Shown: positions 1 through 11,093 of the stretch, piece after piece
How positions within the stretch are numbered: position 1 is the first letter of the stretch
Layout: each line of letters opens with the position of its first letter
Assembly (NCBI GenBank): GCA_043228905.1
Contig: JBHGNT010000011.1
Coordinates: 19,654,001 to 19,718,000, forward strand
From: Azolla caroliniana
Taxonomy: Eukaryota > Polypodiophyta
Direction of reading: 5' to 3'
Length of the DNA stretch: 64,000 bases
Made by a program: the position numbers and the translations under genes
The notes under the pieces: generated by a model
What the model saw: only the letters and a program-made list of their open reading frames with translations
Databases searched by the model: none
Told to the model about the DNA's origin: nothing

Positions 1-138
1 TGTACATTACAATATGCTTAAATGAAATATAAAATTAAACATTTATTTTTATTCTATTTGCTCTGTTTTTTCAATGATATTGATCTATGCTCGACGTTTA
101 TTTTCATTGTATTTGCTCCATTTCTTCAATTATATTTA

Positions 139-442
139 GGTAAAAGTACCAGGATACCCCTGGAAGTTCGTTTATTTACCAGAATGCCCCTGGAAGTTCC
201 AAATTTACCAAACTACCCCTATGTCCAAAATATTACACTTTATAAAGCAATTATACACTCAAATCTACAAGCCCTATTTAACAAAGATGGACCCGAACTA
301 GCCCTATTTACCAAAGATTTGACTGTATAATTACTTTATAAAGTGTAATTTTTTGGACATAGAGGTAATTTGGTAAATTTGGAACTTTTAGGGGCATTTT
401 GGTAAATAGATGAACTTCTAGGGGTATCTTGGTACTTTTCCC
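139..442. mobile_element. Foldback MITE, 304 bp
   Basis: The two ends form a long imperfect inverted repeat with arms of about 120 bp (about 139-262 and 319-442), roughly nine in ten bases matching, around a loop of about 55 bp. The left end begins GGTAAAAGTACC and the right end closes GGTACTTTTCCC. The flanks TTATATTTA (130-138) and TTATAATTTA (443-452) look like a target duplication of 9-10 bp with a one-base indel, which would suit a Mutator-type MITE. No coding capacity is present: the open frame across the left arm is an artefact of the repeat. The superfamily is inference; the inverted repeat is directly visible. A diverged duplication of about 55 bp lies just to the left (about 40-138). 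Confidence 0.65.
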
Positions 443-1708
443 TTATAATTTATCTATGCTTGCAATGATGATGTTCGAGACCTAAACATGAGTTGGTAAC
501 AAAAGAACAATTATAACTTCATGCAATAAAAATGAACATTACCCAAGTATGAACACTTGGGGTAAGCCTTAGAACTTCATGTTTAGCATAAATTATTTAT
601 TATAAGTTGTAAGCTAGCTTAGAATGTGTAAAGTTGGTAATACTACACTATAACATAACTATATGACTTGGCCTCACAATTATTTTGGGATTGTTTTTCT
701 ATCTATACAACAATCTGCTCTTCTAAAAAAATCTTGTTTGCAACAAAATTTGATATCAAAGTATCTTGCTTTCAGTAGAATTCAATGACGATAATCACCC
801 TTCACAAAGAACTTCCTAGATAAAATAAAAGAATCTTGTTTAAAATAAAAGTGGTCAAGGCCTTTGAATGAGTTAATATGGTAAAAGAGAACTTTTTCAT
901 AACAACGCAAGTGATTACCAAAGTTTCAGCTCAAACTGAACCAAACCTTTAAACCATAGCTTAATGGTTTATAGGTTCGAAGATAAATAAACAGTTTGGT
1001 TTGGTTTCAAATGTTACTAATTAGTTTGGTTTCAGTTTGGTTCGGTTTATAGGTTAGAAAATACTCCTAAATTTTTCCTATAGGCTCTAACTTTTAACTT
1101 ATTAAAATTTATATGCATTATATTTAGAGTCTCCTTTTTCATTTATGATGATTAAATATTATAAGTATGATCAAATTTATGATAAGTATGATGACAAAAT
1201 TTATGATGATTTTCTCACACAAATTTATAATAAGTATAATTATCAATATCAATAAAAAATGGTTTGGTTCTAAATATTCCGTAAACGGTTTGGCTCTAAA
1301 CAATTCGATTTAAATAGCTTCATAAATTTTAAACAGTTTGGATTGGGTTTTTTATGAATAAATGGTTTGGTTTGGTTTCAAGGCCAAGAAACCGAACTGG
1401 GCCCATTGCTACAAGTGATACTGACGATCAAGGCATCCAAGGAAAAGAGTATATATTAACTGGCTGTTGTTGTATAAGTGAATCTTTATTTACCATAATA
1501 ATCTTTTGTACAAACATTGTTCTTATATGCAATTGACATTATAATACAAAATTGATACTAGTTCTCCGTGTTAAAGTACATACATTGTTGTTATATGCTA
1601 TTGACATTATATTACAATTTACAACATTGATACTAGTTCTCCATGTTAAAGTACAGCAATAATCTACATTTGGTATTGGTGTAATGCACAAAACGTTGAT
1701 CTCCAAGC
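443..1708. other. Intergenic, downstream of the U-box kinase gene
   Basis: No gene is supported here. Apart from the GGTTTGGTT-rich stretch at 890-1420, the visible structure is a diverged tandem duplication of about 70 bp (1514-1580 and 1582-1655), which both end in a shared TTAAAGTACA word. It lies just beyond the stop codon of the minus-strand U-box gene, so it is probably in or near its 3' UTR. Confidence 0.5.
890..1420. repeat. AACCAAACC / GGTTTGGTT-rich stretch, possible decayed hAT-like element
   Basis: The left edge carries AACCAAACC words and the body and right edge carry repeated GGTTTGGTT and AAACGGTTTGG words, an opposed arrangement like that of the hAT-like element at 23961-24405. 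No clear terminal inverted repeat or target duplication was found, so this may be a decayed relative or only a low-complexity stretch. Confidence 0.25.
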
Positions 1709-4700
1709 TCAAGCTGACTCGAAGACCATCCGTTGCTTCCACTCTTGAATCGCCAAACGCAATGCGTGATTAGGAGTTAATTGCTTGTGCTTCAACTTCA
1801 AATTAGTCATTGGAGAAGTTTTGTGATCTTGAAGCCATTGTTTAATTCTCCCGTATTCATATGTAAAACCATCAGCAGCAATATGAGGTTCTCCCATTAT
1901 CTCCTACCATGCCAACATTAAAAAATATAAGAGGTTGTTGCCCAAGTTACTTACCACCCTATCTCTATCGTTTAATATAATGCCACTATCAAAATGATAT
2001 AAGATAGATGAATGTCCAAGTTTCTTTTGACTACCAAATTAATAATTAAACTTGTAGAGAAAGACCTAGGGAACATTTGAGAAAATGCAGTTCAAATCTT
2101 ATTCTAGAATAAGTCTCCATGGCTATCTTAATGGCAGCATAAGCATTCTGTTCCTATGCCAGTAGGTGATCATCTGAATTTTATTACTGGAAAGCGTTTA
2201 ACATTCCGTTAATGCAGAGCAAAGCCCGATTGCCAAGATTTCAGAAACTTAACATACCTTTTTTAAAATAAACCATTAGTCAAAACAGCACTCATGGTTA
2301 CTGTTAAAACACTTCAGGGACATCAGACAAGAAATAGCTGCATATGAACCTAAAATCACAAATGTTGACTCCTACATACCTTTGATATCGGGCACTGGAA
2401 AAAGCTGGGAATAACTCCTCTTTGGCCATCATTAACACTTTCCTTGTTCCATGCCACTTGCACAAGGTAGTCATCAGCGAAGGTTCTGAGTTTATCCAGT
2501 TTTGGCAAAACAGTATTCAGTTCTGGCCTGCTCTTCCGTTTCAATTCAGAGCATTCTATAGCAAGGAGTGCCATCTCTGTAGCTTCATTAATTGGCCAAT
2601 TACCAGCTGTTGGATCAAGGACCTCACTTAATTTATTTTGTTCTACAGCATTTTCAATACACTTAATCAATCCAGTTGGGCTTTTGCCTGTCAGAAGCTG
2701 TAACATAACAAGCCCAAAGGCATACACATCAGATTTGGGTGTGAAGACCCCTGTCCTTTGGTACTCTGGATCAATATATGCATATGTGCCAACAGGTGTA
2801 GTATCTCTATAATATGTGACGCTGTCAGATATATTGCCCGGGGCTAAACGTGCCAAACCCACATCACCAAGCTTACTTATCATGTTTCTATCTAAAAGAA
2901 TATTTGCAGGTTTCAGATCCCTGTGGACATAGGGATTTGGCTTTGCTGAATGAAGGAACAGTAAGGCGGTTGCGACTTCAGCAGCAATACGAAACCGAGT
3001 ATGCCATGCTAATGGTGGTGTGGCTCCCTTACAGAACAGCCTATCTTCTAAGCTACCATTGGCCAAGTATTCATACACTAAACAGCCCTTCTCAGGACAA
3101 GCTCCCAACAAGAGGACCAGGTGTGGATGATGCATCCGGCTCAAAAGTTCAATCTACACCAAGATACCAAAAAACAGTTTATGGTCAAGATCGATGAAAA
3201 GAAACAAATATCTTGAGTCATGTAAAACCCAGCTCTTACAAGAGCTCTTTTCATCTTGTTCATATCTTCATTGGTAACAGGATAGAAGAACCCTTAACTC
3301 ATATACAACTTAAAACCAACCTCTTGCTGGAACTCCTTTGGACCTTGCACAGCATCATGCTTCAAAGCTTTTATGGCTACAGTTGTATGATGCAGTTTCC
3401 CTTTGAAGACTGGACCATAACCACCCACTCCTATTTGATTCGAGTCTGAGAATCCATCCGTGGCTTGACTCAGTTCTTCATATTCATACTTTCTATATTT
3501 GGTTTTTGCTAGTTGAAGTGCAGCTAGGGCTTCTTGTCTATTTAATGCTTCGTTGTTAGCTCGAACTTCAGCCTCTTTACGTCTTGCAGCCTCATCTTCA
3601 GCTGCCAATTTGGCAGCCTCCAGAGCCATCAGGATCTCATCATACTTCCTTGATTCTTCTGCTGCTTCCTGTCTGGAAGCCTTTGCTAGAAGCAATGCCT
3701 GCTCTCGTTTCTTTTCTTCCTTTTTCGCAAGGGTATTGAGCTCTGCTGCCTGCAAACAGCATCAAAAGCTTACCTTATTAAGACATTTAGACACAAAAAC
3801 TTCACATATCAAAAATTAAGGATGAACCGACTTTCCTACTTCCTAGTTCTCTGCATTAACAGAGTAGGTAAGAATTATTCTTTTACGCTCCCAGAATCTC
3901 CATAAATGAAGAAGTGGAAGCATGGAAACAACAAAAAATGACGTTATACATTTCCCTCATATTATTTCGTTTTTCGTTTTATACTATCTTGATTTTCCTG
4001 TAGATATAGAATGTACTAAGAAAACAATCTGATTATAGGTTTTGTGTGTAAATACCTTCTAAATTTATACGACTCTAAACCCTGGTTTCTATCTTGATAA
4101 AGCCCAAATTTTGAGATAACTATTGTATCAATAATATTAAACTCAAAGATGAGACAACATCCAGTAAACTTCTCTCAGCTGTCAGTTGATTGTACTTTAT
4201 CTTGGAGCATAGAGCCATGAGAAATCAAGCAATGTTGATGGGAACTAGTAACCAGAATTGGCTGAGAGGAGCTAACACTGTACAGAATCTCAACCAGGTC
4301 AGCTAACAACAGATGATGCAACCAGGACATGGATGCAAGGAATCCAAATGACTAAGGAGATAAGTAATCCCCATCAAGCAGCACTATGTGCATAATTTGT
4401 AACAGCATATTAGAGGCACTTCAGTTGAACAAGTCAAGGAATTTATTTCTGCAAACCTGTGCTATTATCATTTTGCGTTATACTTTGATCTATGTTTCCA
4501 TTTTTTAATCGAATCTTGTACAGTTTGGATTGGTTTTGCTGTGAATTATGTTTGCATGCTCCTCTTGTTAGCTTGAAATTAGAAACTTTCACTTGGCAAA
4601 TAAGCCAGTCCTATACAATGAGTGGCATCAATAATGTTTTTTACTCATCATGGAATTTGACCCCCAGTTGGCTCCAAAGACTGGTGCTCTTTTTTAGTAT

Positions 4701-7700
4701 TTCTTTAGGAACTACTATGGACACTCCTAATTGCCTTAGGCAGAGTGGACTCACAACTCAGAGGCATCATAACACTCAGAGGGACTTAGGGATTTGACAC
4801 TACTAAATTTTTATAATAAATATATAACTTATAAGATATAAATAAATAAGTATTCGTTTTATTTTTAATAAATAAATAAAATAAAATAAAGACTCATTAA
4901 TTTCTCACTTTTTATTCCCCCAAAATTTATGGATATTTTTATTTTGACATTAAAAATAGTACTTTAAACTAATCATATCTTCAAAGTTCATACTAATCAT
5001 ATTTGTATAATAAATATAAAAATATTCGATTTTTAAAAATTAATTAATTGATTGATTAATTAAAATAAGTTTTATAAACTCTCTTGACACTATAATCTAT
5101 TAATAAATAATTGTTCTTTTTTTGGTGAAATAAATTTATTTAAATAAATAAATAAATATTTTATATTTATTTTGCAAAACGAATGGTTTTTTAATATTCT
5201 TAGGGCCATTTCGTATTCTCGAATATTGAGAATATTGCACATGGAGAATATCACGAATATCACGCATGTGTCAATCTATGGTTCCAATGATGAGAAACTC
5301 AACCTGATGCTTCTAGTTATTTGGTTTTAGGAAGCTAGTGTAGAAAGCTTTTTTATTTTAATTCTTATATTACTTACATTAACGATTTAACATTAACAAT
5401 GGAAACCTCTTCTGAACCTTCATAAGACCAGATTATGATGTTTAACACAACTGAGGCATGGATGACTAGGTTAGATCATTGATTTCTAGGACAGACAGTA
5501 TAGCACAGAAAACCATATTCACATTCACGGAACCCCATTTCTCCTTGAAAGTGACATGCAGCTTTTGGAACACTTGAAAGTTCTGAGCATCACAGACCAA
5601 AGTATGGATGTTCAGTACATTGCTCACATCCTGTCTTGTTGAAGATATGGTAATCCGGGATCAAGCCTTTGCACAACAAAAGATTGGAAAACATGCAACA
5701 TGAAAAAGGCATTCAATGCGATGATTACCTGAATGTTAAGAAGGAGAATGTCAGTACCATATGAGATAGTTAGAGACGAGTGGTGAGTAGCCTCAATAGT
5801 CACTGAGGCACATTTCAATGTTGTGACTTCATTCAATGAGGCACCACTGCAAATGGTCAGTTCTGATTCATGTATAGATCTTGCAAAGGTCAAATGAACT
5901 ATTTCTATGCACAAATGAAACGGCTGGCTCCAACTACATGGCATGGATAATGCCTCACAAGACATTGTTTTCTGAAATCATGATCAGAAATTGTTTTGAC
6001 CTTGGAAGATAATTTACTAAGCAATCGGTGACTGTTTTCCAGGAGAGTCTCAGAATTAAAAGCAGCTGGGACCAACTTTCCTGTAGTCTGAGTTAAATAG
6101 CTTCAAAATTATAGACCTGGGGTTTTTCCTTTTTATCGACAATTTTTAATTTTGGGAAATAAAAGATTAATTTTCTTTTCATACTTTACCCTCTGCATGG
6201 CTAAGGCTGTTGCTTGTTCAGCCTTAACAACTCGCTGTTGGGCTACCTCAAGCTCAAGCTTCAATTTCTCCAATTCATTAAGCTCTTCATCCTGGAGATT
6301 TAAGAGGCAAGGGCTCATTAAATGGAAAATTAGGATATCAAGCTCGTTAAGGAGAATTCTTAGTGTTCAAGTCTTGCCTGAATAGAAATCACACGTTGCA
6401 ATCTAGAAATATCTAATGGCATCTTTGTAACATATTTTTCTTTAGAATCATGTTCAGAATCATTGCTGATTTGTGTGATGGATTCAACACTTTGTCCATG
6501 AATAGAATTACATATCAGTATAGAATTTAATTTTTCAGAGAAGTGCGTGGAAGAAACTTCACTAATACTACGATCCAGTATTTTGTGGTTGTCATCCAAT
6601 TTGGCTGATGCATGAATTTCCTTATGATTTGTCGTATCTTGAGAATGCTCATCAAGACATATTTTTTCAACACTCGGAATTCTCAAATGCATAAATGACT
6701 TTGATGTAGCATCATCTGCATTATATGAATCATTCATGGATGTAGTTTGATATCGTGAAGTGTTACTCAAGGACCGCTGTGACTCTGAGAAACTTTGTTT
6801 GTCATATTGACCATGCATAAAGTTGATGCTGGATGCAGCTCTTGCTCTTTGCAGTGGTAAAGACTGTGTTATTACCCCTCTACCATCTTCATGCAGCTTT
6901 CTGGGATCAAGATGTTGAAGATGCTCCTCAAGAAACTCACCAGTTAGAATACTGTCATCAGAATTTGATGATAAGCTATTTCTTCTTTTCTTTTCATCTG
7001 GAACAGACAAATATTGTAACTTCGTATATGAGAGATAGAAGATAAGTCAAATATATGAAAGCCACTCGAGATATCACAGCTAGTTAACCTTGTAAAGGAC
7101 ATATTTATAGAAGATTTAGTTATATTTTAGATTGTACTTCTGTTCTTTTCATCTGGAACAGACAGATAAAATAATTTCATATATCAGATAGTAGATAAGT
7201 CGAATACATGAACCCCACCTTGTAAAGGATATATTTATAGAAGATTTAATTTTACTACTTACTAGCGGCATTTGAATTAATCCTTGAAGAGCAGATATAA
7301 TGACTAAAACACTCTGTTTCCCTGGTGTCAACCAAGTATCTCATTTTCACTTCTTGATGTTTTCACAGCTATATATTTCATAAACAGAAAGAGTTCAATC
7401 TTAAAAAGTAAATATTCCTCTTCTTTGTATATGAATTAGTACCAAAGAATTAACAAAACAAGGCACGCCTCCAATAACTGATTTCAAAACAAGCATGCAA
7501 CTGGATAAATATTCTTATCATGAAATGTCCCAATGTCAGAGGTTCACTTGTAAAAACAAAATCCCAGAAAGTATATGGAAACTCAAACAGTGTATCTACT
7601 TAAAAACATTTGGAGTTGTCATGACTGGTATAAAATTAATATGAGTACAAAACAGGGTTCAGCACTAGATATTTGAAAATACCGTTTGGATTACAGTTGC

Positions 7701-9778
7701 TCAACATATTGATGCTAGCGGCAGAGCTCAGTCTTGCTTCTTTAACAGACAAAAGCTTTTCCTTGGATACTACAAAGATTGAACAATGTTCTGGTGCATT
7801 CCTCACAACATAGTCTGCGATACCATCCCGCTTCATTTTTCTGAATATAAAACATAATTGTCATCAGAGTTTTACTGCAATATAGAAAAGTTGATGTTTG
7901 CTGTCCTCTTAGCTGAGGAGCTAATGCCTGGTGGCATATCCTTGGAAGCTGCAAGATCAATATTACCTGAATAGAGCATTTCCTGTTGATGTCCCAATGA
8001 TCAATTTCTTCACATTTAAGCGGCAAACTTGATCCAGAATTGAAAGAGCTATTTTATCACTTTCCACGATAATGAACTCTGCTCGAACCTTTTTTAGAAA
8101 AGTAAAAAGTAGTGATTCCTAATGCATCCGAGGAGAGGTACTAAAAATGAAAGAAAACTTGCAATGGTCAGTGTTACCTGCCGTGCATCACAAAGACTCC
8201 GATGAGCTTGCAATTCTTGGTCTGTTTTTGATTGGACATCTCTTTTGTATGCAGCCACAATCCAAGGGTTTAACTTATTGATTGGAACTAAGTTTCCAAC
8301 TGTATGTCCGAAAGTGCAATCAGATCTCATTTGAAGTACAAATATGTATAGAGAGTATAACTATATATTTATAGCACATCCGATCATAATTTTAAGATGG
8401 CTGATGATTATTAGAAGACTGAATTTGCTTGAGCAGCCAAGCACGCTGGGTTGAAAACTGATAATAATTTTATTTATCATCATATACAATATATGGGGTT
8501 TGTGACCATGATGAGCCAACATTAGCACCTTTAACTTTCTCTACCATGTGTCTCTAGTATATGGAAGCAATTGTTGGGAGGCTCAAATTCTACTGCCTAT
8601 TTAGGAACCATTGTCATTTCTGACCACATCAGCAAATTAAGTCACTTGGAAAACATATCATGCAAGGGTATTCGGTGACACAAACATGGGTCCAAGACAC
8701 TCATATTTTCAACATAAACATAAGCATCGTACATCAATTTTCCCTTTTAGTTATACCTTTATGAAACCAGAATAGTTTGGACATTAGGAATTAAGTGAAA
8801 GAAGTGAATGCTAGTAAGGAGGAAAGATAAACTAATGTCTCATATGAAGCCTAAATGTCCTTTTGCAAAGGTATGAGTTAGTATATATGAAAATATTCTC
8901 ATCTTGGAGAACAATAAACCAAAATAAACTTGCCTATTCCCATTAGTTAAGAACGTAAACTTCATAGCTTCAATGGCCTCAAACTTGTGCCTTTGAAAGA
9001 TCACCAATATGGGCTGTTCTAAGATTGAGAGGTCTCCAAAGTGAGGAAAGCACCTTCAGCATCAGGTGACAATTGGTTTGAATTTTCAATACAAGGGATT
9101 GAGAGGAAATGGTGCCTTCCTGTTCTGCCAATTGTTTTGATGAGATAAGTGGCAATCTTGATGACATCATGCAATTGGAACCATTCTTGCTTTCCAGCAT
9201 ACCAATAATGCTGTCCTATCTGTTCTGATGATCGTTTTTTATGAGATAACCTCTCAAATGTTTTGATATAAGTCATTAACACAAATTTCAGGCCACATTT
9301 TATTGTGGGCGATGATTTGCTCATTATTAATTCAATCATGGTCGCAGTCATTCCACTCCCACTCGTTCAGATTATTATCTCCATTCAAAGTCTAGCTCTA
9401 CTTCTAATTCTATATTACAGTAATCTCCAAATCTCAACGATTATGTGTGCTATGAGGGCTTGGTTATCCAGTTTCCATCCCGTTGAGAAGAATATGGTGA
9501 GCTAACCGCAATTTTGTCGTAGTTCTTAGAATTGTATATGTTCTCATATGGGAAATACATATCCTCCAGGGATTCCTTGCCAAGGATAGAATATTATTGA
9601 ATTAATACGGGAAGAGACACTTACGTGGGTCGGGAATAAACCGAACAGGCGGGCGCACGTGCACAAGCTTCAGAACACCTCCTCCTGGGACATGAAAATT
9701 GTTGTCAATCGCCCATTTCACTGCTGCCAAGCTGCTAGAGTGCCTGCAAACAGCCACCATCACAACCTCGTCCGCCAT
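1709..9778 (-). CDS. USP domain – protein kinase – U-box E3 ubiquitin ligase
   Basis: Plant U-box E3 ligase fused to a receptor-like cytoplasmic kinase (class IX, relatives of Arabidopsis PUB33/35/51/52). Nine exons (minus strand, 5' to 3'): 9625-9778, 8178-8299, 7967-8088, 7683-7840, 6378-6997, 6190-6291, 3321-3749, 2380-3153, 1709-1903. They total 2676 nt in one frame, giving 891 aa. The start is MADEVVMVAV, with an in-frame TAG three codons upstream. Residues 1-180 form a universal stress protein-like domain. Then come a Ser-rich linker (186-392), an Ala/Glu/Lys coiled coil (393-510), and a kinase with glycine loop IGVGGYG (532-538), Lys553 in VAIK and HRDLKPAN (Asp648). The DFG site reads DVG (Asp666), as is usual in this family. 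The C-terminal U-box (about 815-885) has CPISK and DGFTYEY. Intron 5 has a GC donor (CAG|GCAAGA). Intron 4 holds a duplicated acceptor. The family is thought to link phosphorylation to ubiquitination; no substrate can be inferred. Confidence 0.93.
3750..6189 (-). other. Long intron of the U-box kinase gene
   Basis: This 2.4-kb intron separates the start of the coiled coil from the kinase exons. It contains a very AT-rich block (about 4800-5200) with short palindromic AATATT and ATTAAT words. The open frames seen on either strand (for example 5624-5965) have no recognisable domain. Direct joining of the flanking exons gives a continuous frame (…ALAMQR then AAELNTL…), so no further exon is needed. 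Confidence 0.6.
6987..7250. repeat. Local tandem duplication carrying a 3' splice site
   Basis: Two diverged copies (about 6987-7129 and 7143-7250) share the words TTTTCATCTGGAACAGACA, GATAAGTC and ATATTTATAGAAGATTTA in the same order. On the minus strand each copy contains CTGTCTGTTCCAG or TTTGTCTGTTCCAG followed by ATGAAAAG, which is the acceptor of exon 5 of the U-box kinase gene. The copy at 6998 gives the full-length frame. Confidence 0.75.
8300..9624 (-). other. First intron of the U-box kinase gene
   Basis: This 1.3-kb intron is bounded by donor CCCAC|GTAAGTG on exon 1 and acceptor ACATACAG|TTGGAAAC on exon 2. An antisense-free open frame at 9019-9351 (minus) is 110 codons long, but it shows no domain I recognise and breaks the reading phase, so it is not called as an exon. 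Confidence 0.55.
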
Positions 9779-11093
9779 TCCCGTCTAGTATTCGTGACAC
9801 TTTCTCCTTTCTGGATACAACCCTGGCCCAAAAACCCTAGATCTTGCCTTCTGAAGATACCACACCCACGCCTACATATCACTGATAAGGTAAGGTAAGG
9901 GTCTGCTCTGTAAGAGAGAGTGCAGATATGTCGGTCAGATGACTGCAACATAAAGGTCATCTCTTGACCTTGACCAGGTCAATTGTGTGCCATAGATTTG
10001 TCCACAAAAGATCGGCCGTGGATTCACATTCACTGACCGCCAATGAAACATTGGGACATGGACAACATTTCCTTTCGGATCCCATGCCTGCTAGCCACCA
10101 CGATCAAGATGCTTACCTTGCAATGGATGGGACATGTGCTTAGGAGCATCATGTTGTGAGGGCGGATTGACTCAAGCATGTCCTAGATAGAATACATGTG
10201 TTTCGTGAGCGTGTCGAACACTTATCCGATGTTCCACAAACATAACCAAACAATATGCATCCTCTTCGATCTGAAGCCATGCATTCTATATGTGCTTAGG
10301 AGCATCATGTTGTGAGGGCGGATTGACTCAAGCATGTCCTAGATAGAATACATGTGTTTCGTGAGCGTGTCGAACACTTATCCGATGTTCCACAAACATA
10401 ACCAAACAATATGCATCCTCTTCGATCTGATGCCATGCATTCTATCCATCTCCCACTCGAATAGCAAAAACCATATGGCCAAATCGACTCCTCTTATACG
10501 CTATATGCATATGTTCGTGTCAACATGAAGAGTAGTTTGTGTAAGCATTAAAATGGACAAGGAGTCTTGATAGACTTACGTAGAAGGAAGAATGACAAGA
10601 CAGGACCGCGAGCTTTATGGCTTTGAAATGTTAGAGCGACTTATCGAGAAAGAAATCATGCGGCTACAAAAGCACGTAAGCATAGTAGAGTTTGTGTGTC
10701 ATTGCATGTATGTATCCCACCATCCAAAGTAAGCTATTATGGATATCCATGATTTTGAAACTCTCATATTTACAAGTGAATTCATCTACTTTATTTGGTC
10801 GACAAGACATTCCGATGCGAATGTAGTGGTGTGGTGTAAACTAGAATCGGGCGAGCAACGAGAGAGACTAAGAACCAGGAGCGTGGCGAGTGCTTAAACC
10901 AAAGAGACAAGGTTTTTGTATGATGGAAGAGACAAATGCCTGTCCAATGTCCATTGTCCAGAAGCTATAGCTATAGCTAAGCACAGTGTGAAAGGGAGAG
11001 AGTGTGTGGGAGGGGGGACATTATACCGTTAATTCTGTTGAATCATTCTTGCTGCTCCAAAATCCATGGAAACACAGAGACAGATACACAGAC
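9779..11093. other. Intergenic between two divergent genes
   Basis: This 1.3-kb stretch should hold the promoters of both the U-box kinase (leftward) and the fucosyltransferase (rightward). Apart from the 156-bp tandem pair at 10134-10445 I see no gene. The open frames here begin at non-ATG codons or overlap the first exon of the kinase gene on the other strand. A GTG-initiated extension of the fucosyltransferase frame runs to 11004. Confidence 0.5.
10134..10445. repeat. 156-bp perfect tandem duplication
   Basis: Copies at 10134-10289 and 10290-10445 begin ATGTGCTTAGGAGCATCATG and end GCCATGCATTCTAT. I see a single difference (CTGAAGCC against CTGATGCC). The copies directly abut. The sequence is richer in GC and CpG than its surroundings. 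The near identity indicates a recent event or ongoing homogenisation. Confidence 0.92.

Noticed and set aside
22-330. 102-codon open frame at the left edge
   Set aside because: It runs through the arm of the foldback MITE and has no protein-like features.
2380-3153. DVG in place of DFG in the U-box kinase
   Set aside because: The whole plant USP-kinase-U-box family commonly reads DVGLA here, so it is not evidence for a dead kinase.
7258-7323. Possible extra exon of the U-box kinase gene (acceptor ACACCAG, donor CTAGTAAGT)
   Set aside because: Including it shifts exon 5 out of frame. Direct joining of exon 4 to exon 5 gives DEKKRRNSL in phase.
9019-9351. 110-codon minus-strand open frame in intron 1 of the U-box kinase
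   Set aside because: No domain features, and the known family exons join across it in frame.
11004-11093. N-terminal extension of the FUT13 frame
   Set aside because: It opens at GTG, not ATG; the first ATG is at 11094.
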